Shown: positions 35,501 through 49,509, numbered from the stretch's first letter. The stretch: 64,000 nucleotides of DNA from Zonotrichia leucophrys gambelii (GCF_028769735.1 NC_088178.1:19294357-19358356), one strand, 5' to 3'. Translations and numbers: made by a program. The notes: a model not told the origin generated them from the sequence alone.

Positions 35501-38500
35501 GCTGTGTCAGGACCATGAAGATTTCTAGATAATCTTTTGCCTTCCATTCCCAGGATCTCCCTTCCCTGACCTCCATAATTAGTCCTGTCTTCCAAACCAT
35601 GTATGCATTTTGTTATTAAGCTAATGAGGTGAGGCATATGGACCAAAGAGCAGGACTAGCTCACATACAGCTTACAGTTTCTCATAAGCTCCAGCAAATG
35701 TAACCAGCAACAACTGCTGCTTTGCATTTGATTAAAGGAACTGAAAGTGGAGAGAGAGAGAGGTAAGAAAACACTAAAGTATTTCAAATACCAATTTTCA
35801 GGTGAATTATCATGAAAAATGACCTGGCAGTCAAATGAGGATTCTTACAGGAAAATTATCTGGTTCAATAACTGGAATGAAAATTACTCATATTAGTTAA
35901 AATAAGGCTCAGAATTAAGTTTTAAGTTTCTGGGAGTTCCAGAATGCCCATGAAGAGGAGAAGAGTTAAAGAGGGTTCATCTCACTAACCTCCTGAGTTT
36001 TCCTTGTGTACAGGAGTACCCTGAGACCTGCAGGGAACCAGCCTTTCTGTCCCTGCTGCCGTAATGCCACAGACAGGGGCTGGAATTCCTACAAACTCAC
36101 TAAGGCTTGTCTTGTCCTTCCCAGCCCTGCTGCTGAGCACCCACAAAGGGAAGCAGCAGCCCTGCAGTGCCTTCAGGAACTGCTGTGGTATCTGGGCACC
36201 ACTGTCAGGCTGCTGCTGAAGGGAGGCAAGAGGAGAATCCATCATGTCCCAGTTGAGGAGTGAGTGCTGTGCATGCAGGGCTGCCAAAGGGAATTCTGAG
36301 AGGGAAGTGCTTCCCATCTGGAAAGGCCTGGATTGGATCCCTGGGCACTGGAAAAAATACAGCAAGATGTATAGCTTGTCTGTCTTGGGACAAAAGAGTG
36401 AGTGAGAGGTGTGCACACTTCAGAGAAATGTTTGCAATGTGCATGGAAGCAGAAGCTTTCATCTTATTACAGAGGGCACAAGGCAGCATGAGAGCAATAT
36501 CAAGCCATTAACCCTTACTACAGCATAAATCTGTAGCAAGCAAAGGGGCTTGAAATTACTTATAGCTTTGTGGTAAAGTACTAGAAATTTAAAATAATTA
36601 GGACACCAAGTCCAGTTCAGCTATGAAACTCAGTGTCCAGTGAAAGTAAATAAAAATGAATCTAAAACACCTTGTTGCAAGTAATAGTGACAAATCTTCT
36701 AGTCTCTGTTCCAGACTCCTTCACTAAACTATTTTTTCCTGCACGGGTGCAAAGCAGTTTGGTTAATGATCTTAAGCTAATAATTTGTAGCAGAATCAAC
36801 AGCATGAGATTCCTGGTACCTTTGAGGTGTCCTTCACGTTACAAATGTGACACTAATTTAGTTCCATGACAGTGATCACCACACTCATTACTTATTCCAC
36901 AAATTAATACTTAAAAATGAATGGGTATCTATCTGCTGAAGTTATAAATTTGGTGATACTAATTATGAACAGAAATAAGATTTCTTGGTGGTTTTTTTTT
37001 CAATCTTAATGATTCTTTATTTGCACAGCAAGTAGAATACCTTCAACATCTAGCACACACACATTTCAGTTGTTTTGTTGGGACTTTTTGTTTTGATTTT
37101 TTTTATTTTAATAATAGATTCTTATTCTGACTGAAAACCAGGAAATATGGCTTAGAATTACAGGATATTTATTTCTGCTATTCTGTTCTGTTGTCTTATT
37201 TCTTTGAAAGAAAGCACTGTTTTAACTTCTTAATGAGTGGCTGAAGAGCCAGCTAAGAAGGTTAACTATATTTATGGCAAGAAACTCCTTTCACAGATCT
37301 TCATGGACAGCTTCTTCCAGGCATGGCAACTACAGTTTCCCCCTTCATTCCCTGAGGAATCAAGCTGAAGTAAAGACATTTCATATTACTTTGATTAAGA
37401 AATGACCTTTTTACAACCAGGTGTGTGTACCTTTATGTTAAGATTTTTTTTATGCAGGCTGTAAGAACAATTACATCTTTCACTGGCAGGACTGATCTAC
37501 AGCCTTTCTTGTGTTATAATTTAAGTCCATTTGATTTCAGTGTATTGATTCTATGAAAGCCTTTCATATGCTCTCAGTGACATTTTTAGTCTCTCTCAAA
37601 ACAGTTTGTTTGGGTTTAGCTGGCTTTTTTTAATATGTATCTAAACTATTCTGACTTTGTCTGAAATGTAAGGATTACACATTATTTTGCAGTAAAATGC
37701 TGTCTTCTGTATTTTTAGATCATCAGTTTAAGAATTACTTCCATGTGCCATGGGAATACAGCCCCTTCTGGAGTAAGACAGACCAGCCACTTACAGAAAC
37801 TGAAGCAGTATGTGTTGGCCAACTGAGATGACAGAAGAACGAGATGCTGTGGAAGGTATTTGTTGTCTGGCATATCTGATCTAGTTTGCAATTTTCCTTG
37901 GAGAATTCATGCTGAAGTCTGGCAGTACATCACAGCATTTATCATCAGTATTTTGTTATAATTTGTAGAAATTCTCACAAAGTGGAGTTTAGTGTTGACA
38001 TTTTATGCTGTGATTTCTTTGGGGATTTCTACAACGTGCCCAAGGCAAATGCAGATTCCTGAACAATCATTGTAAGTGCTCAGAGGAAAGTCAAAGCAGT
38101 CCCATTCTTGGAGACTGACCCAGCACTGCAGCCTTGCCCTCCCTGCCCCTGAAAGGCAACTGGAATTACCCCATGAACCACACTTGAGACAGATCACTAC
38201 TAGAAAATTTAAGCAAGTACTTTTTGGTGAGAGGGGTTTGTGAGCAGGTGATGAAATGCTGCACTGAGGCCTCATTCCAGACTGGCTCCAGCTCTTCCCA
38301 GGTCACCCAGCAGGACAAATGGGATCAGCACCAGCTGTGGGCAGGAACCACTCAGTGCTGGGCTAGTGCTGGGTGGACAGGTGAGACTTATGTCAGCATC
38401 AAGATTGCTGCTGTAATACAAATTTGTCTGTGTTCATACTGGTACCTAGTGGCTAATGCAATTTTGGTCTAGCACTGGAAGTTCTGGAGCCTCTCCCTGC

Positions 38501-39185
38501 GTCACTGATCCACAGTGGGAAAAGCTAACCATGAGCTGGGTCCTGAGCATGGCTGGAGGCAGAAGGGGGCTGGAAAAGGGCACAGGCTGTTGTGTGCACA
38601 GCAGCTCCCACTGGCACAGTTGTGCTGCCTCTGCCTCCTGTGACCCACCCCTGCCATGCCCACAACAGGATCACAGCACTGATTCTCTGGGGCCAAATTC
38701 ATGGGACGGTTTCCTGGACACCATTTAGGAAGCTGCAGGATTGGCATTTGCGTGACAGAGGTACAATAATGTTAATTTGAGTTGCACAGAAAGTTCAATT
38801 TAGAAACTAGTCACTGAGAGAACACTGTTCCTCTATTAATTTGGGGGGAACTCGAAAAACAAATTAAAAGTAATGTTTTCCCGTACTTCTTTCTTCAGAT
38901 TAATTTCATGCCAATTATTCCATTACTTTTAGCTGATAAATATTCAGAGACTAAAAGAAAGCAACAAGATGGATTAATTCTCCCACAGTACAAACAAATT
39001 TTTAAAATATTTTATATAACATAATTAAATGCTGTTTGTTGTTTTCAGAATGAGATCATGGGGCATCTCATTAATTGCTTTAAGAGGACTGAAGACTTGT
39101 TGCAAAAGAAAAAGATTAAAAGATTCAGATATTTATCTGTAACATTAACTTTGTTGGCTAATAATGGTTAGAAAATAAATCCTAC
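32554..39185 (-). other. ST6GALNAC5: ST6GALNAC5 intron between the last two coding exons
   Basis: A 6.6 kb intron flanked by donor GTAGGA and acceptor CCACAG. No gene was found inside. The stretch about 33.6-34.2 kb is AT-rich with many TAAT/ATTA motifs and looks less repetitive than its surroundings, which could reflect regulatory conservation. A short GA repeat lies near 35750. The patches of longer open frame at 34.4-34.8, 36.0-36.5 and 38.5-38.75 kb are GC-rich and open on several frames, with no domain. Confidence 0.8.
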
Positions 39186-39293
39186 CTGCAGAAATCCGGT
39201 GGCACCATGCCATAAACATTTATCCTGTCACAGAGCTCTAATGCGATAGTCATTGTGAACCAGCCGGTGCTAAGCCAAGTGTTGGATATCTTC
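39186..39293 (-). CDS. ST6GALNAC5: ST6GALNAC5 internal exon: sialylmotif S
   Basis: A 108-bp exon with acceptor CTTTCAG and donor GTAGGA; Arg codons are split as AG/G at both ends. It encodes KISNTWLSTGWFTM followed by TIALELCDRINVYG and MVPPDFC. This is the whole of sialylmotif S, which binds donor and acceptor in the family; its Cys (LELC) is known to pair with the Cys of sialylmotif L. The sequence is essentially the same as remembered mammalian ST6GALNAC5. Unlike the flanking coding exons it is not CpG-rich. It lies 4.8 kb from the previous exon and 6.6 kb from the next. Confidence 0.97.
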
Positions 39294-42200
39294 CTGAAAG
39301 CAAAAACATAATTAAGTTTCTAAGCTGGCAAATAATTCTCGAGATTTATTTATTTATTCATTCATTCTGAAGCAATTTCTCGGCATTTTCTTCATTCTTG
39401 TAAAAGGCTTTGAAAACTGGGTAACCAAGACTCCTTTGCTCGTCCATCTTTTAATGATTTTTCTGGTGCCTCCTGTCAGTGGAGTAATCTGGGCAGGAAC
39501 TTTCCTCGCTGTAATTAATTTTAGGTGACCCATTAATATTTAGCTGACCTTCTGACTTGGTTTCTAGAAGCTCCCAGCCTGGGGAAATCATCCTAGGAAC
39601 CACCCCAGGTGCCATCCCTGCCCGAGGGGAGCCTGACAATGGGAATGAGAGCGATGGCAGGGAGCCCCTAAGGCAGCACCTCTCCTGCCTTCACTGCAGG
39701 CTGGGACATGGCTTTAAAAGAAGCTCAACTGATCCCAGTATAAATCAGGCAAAGTAGGAGATACCAGCCTGTAACTGCTCACTGATGTAAGGGATTTAAA
39801 AGTTGTGTTTAAATTTTGCTGTATCACAGGTTCTTATCTGCAAAGGTTCACTCAAAGGTCTCCTTTCAAATGGTATTAAAGAATAAGACAGGAATTCTCC
39901 CTAATGGCTCCTCACCCAGCTAGGAAAGTCCATCAGGAAGAAGTTGAGGCTTGTGTTATCTGCAGCCCAAAGAGTCCTCAGATCCCTGCTGACAGCCTGT
40001 CACAGTGACAGGCTCTCCCTTCATCTCCTACTAAAGCTGAGGCACCAGGGGAGCAAGTGCAGGCTCTGGGAAGGCCTGGGCACTCTACCTGAATGTATTA
40101 ATGTAGGACCTACATTAATCCCATTCCCCCACACCTCTATCTGCCAGATATCTGTGAAACTTGATCACAGCCCCCCAAAAAAGCACAGCAGAAAACATGA
40201 GATTCTCTTCAGAGAAGTCACCAGGAAATCCCAGGTCCTGGCCCAAGTTCCAAGGCCATCTTTTACAGTTTACCCAGTGATAGCAGGATGTGGAACACTC
40301 TTGGAAGCAGGGACCTGAGGCCACGAAAGCCACTGCAAGCAAGTGCCAGCAATCACTAACATCTAATTCAGCTGACAGGAGCCACCACACAGCTTCCAAG
40401 CTAATGCTAAACAAGCTGGTTCCAAGTAGGTCACCTACAGGGCAGTAGGAGGAGATGTTTTGAGCACTGTCAGATTGAGGAATGCCTTGTACCAAGGTTT
40501 CCCATTTCCTCAGGGAATCAGACTACTACAAGGAAAAAAAAAAAAAGAAGTGGTGGTGTCTGTGCCAGCTGCTTAAAAAGACACTTCTAAACATAAGGGA
40601 ATTCTTTGACTAAATATGCCTGGAGGATGCTGAGGAGCCTAGGTAATTTGTCCTGTCCTTAGTGGATCACCTGGTAATGTTTAAACTCTCGAAACACACA
40701 TTTTTACTGCTCCTGACACACAGACTTTCAAGCTAAGCTAGCATTTGGAGAATGACATGTTATAAGCATCTCATTATTTCCAATTATGGGGCCTTATTTA
40801 TTTTCTGACTGTGCACTGAAGCTTGGAGGGGGTGGTGCAGTTTGTCACAATGTCAGAGCTGGGTCATAAGCTCAGTGGAGGTCTTTAGGCACAGTAAAAA
40901 TATAAAACAGTAAGAATTTTTGGCTCAAAATTATTAGGAAAAAGAATGGTAGGGAAAAGCCTAAAAAATTTGCTTCTCTGCCACCTGAGAGTTTATGAGC
41001 TCTGAATCACTAGATAATTCAGGAACATGTTCAGGCTAAGAGTGCTTTGGAGCTTGCACAAGTCCACTGTTCCAGGTGCCCAACACTTACATTCCAAAAC
41101 CAAGGGAGCAACTGCAGCCAGACATGACCAAGGCTTTGCCCAGGGCAGGACACCCAGCTAGGCTCTCTGCTTAATTTTCTGGGTTAGCTTCTTTTCTGCT
41201 TACACACACTTAGGCTGTCATTTAGTGCTTTCCAAAAATAGGAAAACAACTGAATATAACTAAACCGGCTTAGAAGCTGAATAACCAAATAAAGATTCAA
41301 AAATTCATTCAAGTACCACTCTGCCCTCTTTAAATACCATGTCTGTAGGACAGCAACACAGAAACAGGGTTACGGTGTCTTGCATTTCCTAAAAGATCTG
41401 AGCAAGAGTCCAACAAAAGAATACTATTTTTATACCTAATCAGCAGTAATGAGAGAATATGAAGAACTGTCATGTGCTTATTAGGGGAAATTATCAGATA
41501 TTCTTTTATATGATGAACTAACACACTGTGCTGATAATTCTGTAGTGCACACTAAATTACAATTAAAGGCCTTTCTGCTCCACCAGAATCTCATTTATAA
41601 TCTCTTTGGAAATACTCTTCCTGCAGTTATTTCATTTATGCTGCTTTTATCTAATTACTATAATATTGGTTCTGAATCGTATTTTCTTAATGTACCCTTA
41701 TTCAATTATAAAGTTATTTTCAAGTACAGTTACTTTATAATGCCAAATGTATTGCTCTGCAGCCTTTGTCTTTCACCATGCTATTTAACTGGCAATGTTT
41801 TCTGAAGGTTCTTATTAATTTCAAAATATTTTTTTTCCAAAAAGCACAATACATCCAGTTACCTTTCTTCTCATCATTTTCAAGATGGAAATTAATAGTC
41901 TGATTCTTGCAACCTTGCAATCATGCTTCTCTCTCCCTCCTTTATTTTTTTGTAGGCACGAATGTCAGGAGTTCAGCAGAAACCCCCAGGGAGCAGCAGC
42001 ATTCTGGGCCTTACAGTGTTCTGCTCCTGCCCCCACAAGTACCTGAACTTTTTCCCTTACAAATTATTTCCTATCCAAGTTTCTTTTCATTTTCCCTTTC
42101 TTCTGTGCAGCTTATTCATTTATTTTCATCTCCTGTTATAATCTTCTTAGCCCTTCAAGTATGCTGTCTGTGCCCTCTAAAGGAGTGGTTCATTCAGAGC

Positions 42201-44048
42201 AGAGCCTGCAGTTTATTAAAATCAACAGGGCCTGTTCCTCAGGCTGACTTTTGCTGGCATCTGAGTGCCCTTGATTCACTCTGAGAGTTCCGAGTGCCCA
42301 TGACTGAGTTCACTATAAACTTGTTACAATGTCATTAATGGCTCAAATGCCTTGAGAATATTTCAGGACGTGAGCCTGGTGCCTGTGCAGAAAAAGAAAT
42401 GCTTCCATCACACTCACTACAGGCCTCTGGCTCTGGATGGGTGATGCAGAACCAGAAAGAGCAGCTTGCCTGAAATTGCACAGCATGTGGCAAAAAAAGA
42501 ACAGGATGCTGGCAGTGTCAGGGAAGGAAGGAGACCCTGGCTCCCCATGGCAGAACTGAAGTTCTGAGAGTGAGGCACGAAGGGAAGCTGTTCCTCAGAA
42601 CTGGGAACAGCACGTGATCCTGCCCTGGATCACCAAAAGCACAGTCCAGGAAAGGAGCTGGCAGTGTGCATTCCTTGTGTCCAGGGCCTCCCCCTGGGGC
42701 TCATGGTGGCCAGGTTACAGTGCAGTTTGTTGGCTTCCATGCCTTTGTAAATACTGAGCACACAGATAACCCTCTGCACATTGCTTGAAGGGCTCAAATG
42801 CTTAATTCACCTTCTCACTCTGCTTTACTCTGGAAAAGACAAACACATCACAACTGGCAAGGTATCTCCTCTTCTTATCCTTCCTTCTTGTTCTGGCAGA
42901 GACCCAAATATATCAGTTGGAAGATGAAGAGAAGAACCTTTAATGTTACAATTTAATGTTACAAAACTGACCAAGTTACTCTGTGCTCTGGTTTGAGCCT
43001 GAGTCAGCCACAAACTCAGATCTGCTATAACTGAACAGAGCTCTGCAAGCAAACCATGTGGGGTGTGACAAAGGCAGCAAATGCCAAGCAAACATTGCCT
43101 TCATCTAAGAGGGTACAACAGTTTCCTCTAACACCGGTTCTGCCTTTCTCATGTAGCCCAGAAAATGAGATCTGTGCTCGAGTCCACAACAGGATCGATC
43201 CCTGTTAAAGCTTTGGTGTGTGTGTTTTGTATTTGTAAGGTAGAACATCTGACTGTGAGTTACTGCACAATAAACCTACCCCTTCATTTGTATCTAAGTG
43301 GGGAACCTGTGCCATTTTTACAGCAGCATATTTAATAAGAAAAAAACAGAACTTCATTAAAAAGAAATGTCTTTCATTCTGGGAAGTCTTTAGTTTGAAT
43401 GCCCATTTTCAAATATTATATGTGAAAATATTCAAGTACTGCAGTGGGTCACTTACTACAAATTTGATTTGAAGATCAGCCTACAAGTCTCATAAACAGT
43501 CTCATAAAGATGTAACTATCATAATAACTTTCCATTTTCCAGTTGCAAATGTAAGATGAACTGTTCTGAAGCACCTAATGTATGACTAATGTTTATTTGT
43601 TTTACAAGAAGTTTTACAGCTGCAATGTTCCAAAAATGCTTAAATTCAATAAACAGCTATTATAATTCACTGAATGGTGGCATTTCCTCTATAAGAAAAC
43701 ATAACCTATCCATTCTAATTTTTCAGCGTCAGTGAAAAAAAACTTTAATGTATATTACCCCAAAGTGAGATTTAAGTAGTTCCTGCCTCCTTGACTCCAT
43801 AAACATTACATGCAGACTCTGGTATTCTAGGCTGATGAGGCAGTGCTCCATACAAATCATTTTGATGCGTATTCTTTACTTATGTTACCAGTGATGTTAT
43901 TTGGCATGTCATGCCACATTTCAACTCACGAGGCAGAGGATTTAATGGGCAGGATTGTCCCTCTGAGCAGATCTGAAATTGGTATATATAAACTGCATTA
44001 TTTTACTACTCTGTGACATCCCCTAGGTGTACCCATGTAAGTTCTCAC
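39294..44048 (-). other. ST6GALNAC5: ST6GALNAC5 intron
   Basis: A 4.8 kb intron between the sialylmotif L and S exons, with donor GTGAGA and acceptor CTTTCAG. I see only AT-rich unique-looking sequence and short A runs (for example near 40530), with no gene on either strand. Confidence 0.85.
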
Positions 44049-44458
44049 CTGTCTTTTCCAGTCTCCCGTTTAAAAAGGTCATCAAACTGAAGCATCTTGT
44101 GGCGAGAAATCATGTACACCTTTAACTGAGGCAGTATCTGGTTCATCAGCTGCAGGTTATTGTACACCAGGCCTTTGCCATCTCTCCTCATGTAGCTGCT
44201 GGGGCCCCAGAAGATGAACACGGCGCCGTGGCTCATGTTTAAGAGTTCGTTGCGGTTGCGGAGGATCCTCTGGATGCTGGAGTGCGCGATGACCCGCAGG
44301 CTGGTTTTGTTGCCCACGTCGTTGCCGTAGCCGCGCGTGGGCGCGTCGTTCATGCGGATCACGCACTCGCTCTCGTCGATCCTGCGGCCCTGCCGGCTCC
44401 CCAGGAGCTGCCCCGAGCTGGTGACCAGCGCGCAGCTCCTGCAGTGCATCCTCAGCGG
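44049..44458 (-). CDS. ST6GALNAC5: ST6GALNAC5 exon: sialylmotif L, catalytic domain start
   Basis: A 410-bp exon with acceptor CTGTGTGTCTTTGCAG and donor AG/GTGAGA. It starts in phase 0 and ends with two bases of an Arg codon. The 136 full codons start PLRMHCRSCALVTSSG and contain sialylmotif L (through RIDESECVIRMNDAPTRGYG), which binds CMP-sialic acid, then SLRVIAHSSIQRIL, FIFWGPSSYMRRDGKG and ISRHKMLQFDDLF. Two N-glycosylation sequons are visible (NKT and NMS). The enzyme is a Golgi type II membrane protein that adds alpha-2,6-sialic acid to GalNAc of GM1b-type gangliosides, giving GD1alpha (known for ST6GALNAC5). With the two downstream exons this gives 249 residues, against about 336 in human; the missing part is the tail, anchor and stem. 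The upstream in-frame ATG is intronic and is not a start. Confidence 0.97.
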
Positions 44459-44460
44459 CT
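44215..44460. other. CpG-dense block inside the ST6GALNAC5 coding exon
   Basis: The 5' two-thirds of the exon are dense in CpG (gcgcgatgacccg, cgtcgttgccg, ccgcgcgtgggcgcg), in sharp contrast with the AT-rich introns on each side. It keeps long frames open on the opposite strand; these are shadows. It may be an intragenic CpG island or biased gene conversion at coding sequence. Confidence 0.75.
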
Positions 44461-45415
44461 GCAAAGACACACAGTCAGCTGCAGGCATCTCCCTGTCCCT
44501 GCACAGCTGTGCTTTACACCTTCATGGTGCATTTCACAGCAAAAACCTCAGCAAGGTGCAGAAATCTCTCTCTGCAGTCTGCCCAAGTAGCTGGGGCCCT
44601 GTTACTGTACTGTGTTGGGGGGGAATATGGGGTAGATGTACAGCCCTTAGAGTTCCTCTGTGGAGCCAAGCCCATTGTGTAAATCCTCCTTTCCAGCGCT
44701 GCTTCATAAACACAAATAACAACAGCCTCTCTACTCTTCCCAAGTACTTAGGATTGTCCTTCCTCCACTTGCTATAACAGCTATAATTACAGTATTTTTT
44801 ATTTTTCCACTTCCTTTTTTTTTTTGGGAAATAATAAATCCTAAGTCTTCCTAAGTTCCTGTGTTCAACCCTGGGGTCAGGACATTTTGCTACAGGAAGA
44901 GATTGATACCCTGGCCCAGTGCTTCCCTGCTATTTCCAAGTTACACCACAAGCACTGTGGTGCTCTCGTACCTCCTTTATGGTTCAACAGTCAGAGCTGG
45001 TCAGTAATGTCTGTGTGTATTCTACATGACAGTGAGTTAGTGCACTGAACTTTTGCTACCTTGTCAGGTCATGTTTGAAAGTTACTCAGTAAAATGGAAT
45101 GGGAGGTGCCTGTTCAGTGAGTGCTGACCTAATGGAAGCAGAAGAGTAAAACAAGCTTTCATGAAAATGAAAATGCATGATAAATCATGTTACTGAAGTA
45201 TGCCACCACCACAGGTATCAATTATAGAGGAGTATGTCACTATCTACTGCTCAGCATGAGAACTAAAAGGTGCAAGGGTTAACAGTATTCCCAAAGTGCT
45301 ACTTTCTAAGAAGAATACAATAAATTGTGAGGCAAATAAAAACTGTTTGAGGGTGTGCTTTGGTAGCCCTCCAGGAAATAATATCTTGCACTTGGTGTGC
45401 ATCTTAGTGTCTTTG

Positions 45416-45513
45416 AAAAACAACAACAACAGCAACAAAGCAAACAAACAACAGTGACCACCTACCCCCTAAAAAAAACCCAAACCAGCCTAACAAAAAA
45501 ACCAACCAAAACC
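45416..45513. repeat. A/C-rich simple repeat
   Basis: CAACAACAACAGCAAC followed by AAACAAAC and then AAAAAAACCCAAACC and AAAAAAACCAACCAAAACC. It is low-complexity, related in composition to the other A/C tracts in the window, and lies in the ST6GALNAC5 intron. Confidence 0.8.
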
Positions 45514-47934
45514 ATCAGATAAACCCCTGGCACAGAGACTGAACTGTAGTTGCTCGATCATTCTGATGTACTCATATACAGGTATCCAATGACTACATCA
45601 GTCTGCAGTGAGGCACAGCTTAAAACTCTAAAGCTGAAAAGGATGCATGATGTAGGTTTGACACAATCTCAGGCCCCTGTTTGAAAATGCTTTGGCCCTG
45701 AGTACTTGATGAGTGTGTTTTACTGTAGTAATTAGTTTTAATTTTGAAGGTATTAAGTGGTTACAGTTACAGTCTGAGATTCTTTTATTCTGTGAGACTA
45801 GCTCATGAATGCTTAATGCTTTTTAATTAAAGAAAAAATAAGAAAAAGCACACAATCTGCACAGTGATTCTACCAGTAAGCCTTGTATTTCCATCTCCCC
45901 CAATAAACATCCCTTTCACATCTGTGGACTATAATCCAGAGCTAATGGTATGGGTGAAAATGTTCATGCCTTTGTGAGCCAAGGTTCCTAATGTAGCATT
46001 TACGTGCATTTTCCTTTAAGCTTTCGCCTGCCACTTTGATAAATTACCTAGTGAAAGGCTCTAAGGTGAACTAGCTGCTCCACCACCATGCTTGGGAAAG
46101 CAAGACAAGGTGTTAATGAGGTTAAAGGAAATGTAGTCAGCACCAATGTTAACTCACACAGGTTTGAATATCCACATAGCAAGGCATTTTCACCTAAACA
46201 ATCTCTGCTGGTTTCTGGCCTACTGAGCTCCAACTTCCTTCTTCTTTTAAAAAAGCCTGCCACAAAATCCATCAATTGTTAGGAAACAAGGGAGCAGAGC
46301 TGTAGAAACTTGGGGAGGGGTCTGAGGCTACCTAATGAACATTAACACCCCCCAGAACATCTGTCCCAGATCTTGTTTGAAACATGTTCCTTCTGGGAAA
46401 TAGTCTTTAGAGTGGAACAGTCAGGTATTCCCAGCCCCCTCCTGAATGATGCATGGGGGCTGAGCCCTTGTAGCTGCTCCAGGCAAGTCATTTTCAGTTG
46501 CCTCACTCAGATTCCTTCAGCTGAAGTCTACAAAACTCGCACCTAAAAACTATCAGAGGAATTCACAGGGAACAGCACAACATTCTCACCCCAGCTGTTT
46601 ATAATGCTTTGACAACAGTGAGAGCAAGAGGGGAAATGCCATTGGCTGTAATATCATCTCACTGGGAGGCAGCGGTGGCACCAGAAATGTCATCTACTTA
46701 AGCAATAATAATGGAAGCACAAGGCAGTTCTTTGGGATTGATGACCAGCTGGAAAAAGTTGATGGCCTGAGAATAACCAGGGGCCATTAAGCCAGAAGAA
46801 CATTAACTCCACAGAAAACGCTGTTACAGTAATTATTACAGTGATATTTTGGGAAAAAAAAGCAAAGTGAAAAGAAAGCAAACCCCATGAAATATGAGTT
46901 ATATTTCAGGAGCCTTGCTTCAAAAGGGAGAGGGTGAGAGGAAGGCGAGTTTTATAGCATCTTGTTAATTACTCTGAAGTGTAACATATCATGCATGTAA
47001 AAGCTGCTGACATTGAACGTACCCATTGTTAATCAGCAGCCACAGTTCATGTGTACCTGAACTCCCTGGACAGCTCCTTTTGACAGGGCAGAGCACATGG
47101 CAACTGCTGCAACACAGGTCAGGCACTTGGGCACCATGAACCAAGTACTGTCCAAAAAATTGCCCAAATCACCTCTCAGTTCCAGTCATCTCAAGACACA
47201 CATGGAGAGAGGGAGAACCGAGGTTACAGTACAAGTTCACAGAGTGGAGCCCCAGAAGATGGCATATCAGCTGGTGCTTTTCAAGGATTGATGGGCTATC
47301 CCGAGGGAATGAAGGCAGCAGGGGAACTCTGTCATGGGATAAACCCCGTAACAGCACCTTTGTGCCCCTGAGGAAGCACAGCTACAAGTATTCCCACAGG
47401 CCAAACTGACTCCTGGCAACTCCCACTCCCAGAGATTAGCCCAGAAGTGCTGCTGCTCTATCACAAATCCCTGATTTGGTTAATGAAACAAAAAACAAAG
47501 CCATGGTTGTTTCTGTATTTTCCAATTTGAGGCAATTTGCTCTGTTATTGACTTTAAAATCTACATTGTCCAATGATCGAAAAATGTTATTTTCAGACAC
47601 TTTAATGCTCAAGTGCTCAAGAAGAATAAATTGAAAAATGTTCTTCCTGATACAAAATAAGTTATTCTCAGATATAAATATTTTCTTTGTGATGAAATCA
47701 ATTAATTTTTTTTGCTTATAGAAGTCTCTTGATTTTAAAGCCAAGATTTAGATAAGAAGACAGCTCTCTCCAGTAAAATCACGAACACTGTAAAACACAC
47801 TTTTTCTTATACTGAGTCCTTAATGACCTACTTTCAAGACCCCTGGGTTCAGATCGCTCCATTGTCAGTAGCGTAAAAATTTCTGTTCTATAAATAAAAG
47901 CCAGAGTATTTTATCTTGGCAATGATGACCTGGC

Positions 47935-48011
47935 CACAACAACAACAAACCAAATCAAACCAAACAAGCAAACCCACCTCCCCAGAAAAACCCAAACCAA
48001 AACAACAAAAA
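47935..48011. repeat. A/C-rich simple repeat
   Basis: CAACAACAACAAACC, then AAATCAAACCAAAC and AAAAACCCAAACCAAAAC. It has the same character as the tracts at 1.5, 45.4, 49.5 and 58.7 kb. Confidence 0.8.
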
Positions 48012-49509
48012 TTGACCTGCAGTGAGAACAGCTCACTACTGAGTTCAGCAGAAAAAGACCACGTGTCAGTTCATGAACACCAGCATTCCTCATGGATACA
48101 TCTGGAAATATCACAGATGACTTCAGAGTGTATTGGGAGACAAGAGATACCATGAAAGTTAAAGAATATCCAAATTTGTTTTGGATGGATACCCTTTAAC
48201 GAAGCACTTGAGACAAAGTGCAAAATGTTTGTCTTGCACTGCAACACCTCTACTGTTGGCCAGCTCTCTCGTGCCAGAGCTGGGGCTGGGGGCTACAGAG
48301 CTGCTCCTCTCTGCAGGAACCAGCCACTGAACTGCATCCCTGAACCAACAGCCTCTCTGCAACAGCTCCCACACCGACTGCACAAGTAAAAGCACTGGTA
48401 CAAAGAAGACTGATGTACAGGAAAGCAAATCTGTTCCCATGTTCAACTGAAGTAATTCAGTATGTTAATGGTTGAAAAAGCACATATAAACCCTGTAAGT
48501 GCCGGTCTTACCAGTTCAGGAGAAAGTGACCTTATTCCAGAGCAGCCTTGCTTTCCTTTTGTTACAAACCAGGCGATTTCTTTGGGAGGAGTTTCATGTC
48601 TCTTCCACGTGGTGCCCATTGTGCCTGGCCTAAGCACAACAGCTTGTGACACTCACTGTATGTTACCTCAGTGTTTGCTTTGTATGTTCCTTGCCTTGTG
48701 CACAGAACTTAACATTTCCTACGTGATGCTAATGAACCCTGAGTTCACACCATGTTCATGGCCATTTGTTACTTATGGCTTGCCCTTGATTGCTGCATCA
48801 TCAGCCACCAGCAAAACCACTAAATATTTAAGGCTTTGCCAGTGACACAATATTTTGTCCTGACAGCTTAAATTTTTTTAACTTTCTTGTAGCTTTGAGC
48901 AGCTCTTTGGTTTCTCACAAGCTGCTGGCTGGGAACCATTGCTCTGCCAGGCTGGCTGCTCCTTCCCAGTGCTCCTCTCCCAGAGGCTTGGAGGACAGTC
49001 CCCTGTCACAACTATATCCCAAGCTGTGCAGGAGCTCCAGCCATGGCCAGCCCACTGCTGGCACATCACAATCAGCCGAATGCTCCAGCACTGGTCAGCC
49101 CCTGACATTCTGCACTGCCCCAGCTGTAAAGCTGCTCATGCCATTATGTCCATCCCCCATGACAAGCTACCTGTATTGTTTCTATCAGTGTGCCTCCTTT
49201 AGTATTTTCCCTAAAAGACTGAATACTGTAAGGCCAAGTGTACTTTGAGAGATTCCCAACAACCACCTTAAAGTAGAATAGAAACGCTGAGGCTTCACAT
49301 TTGCCAAGTAACTTGTGTTGTGTGAGCCAATGCAGCGAGCTGTGGGGCTCGAGCTGTCTCATCACTGAAGCACAGCTGTGCACTTCAGAAGTGATTTCCT
49401 CAATGCAAGGACTCTGGGAGACATGATCCCAGGAAAATCATGCAGGTCCCCTGATTATTTTTGGTTTGTAATACATTGATGGAATAGTACTTTCATAATA
49501 CTATGAAAG

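Noticed and set aside
44459..44488. In-frame ATG upstream of the sialylmotif L exon as a start codon
   Set aside because: A good splice acceptor lies between this ATG and the conserved sequence, and the enzyme needs an N-terminal anchor that this start would not supply.
44282..44777. + strand frames of 102 and 146 codons
   Set aside because: They are antisense to the CpG-rich ST6GALNAC5 exon. The - strand carries the conserved sialyltransferase sequence with proper splice sites.
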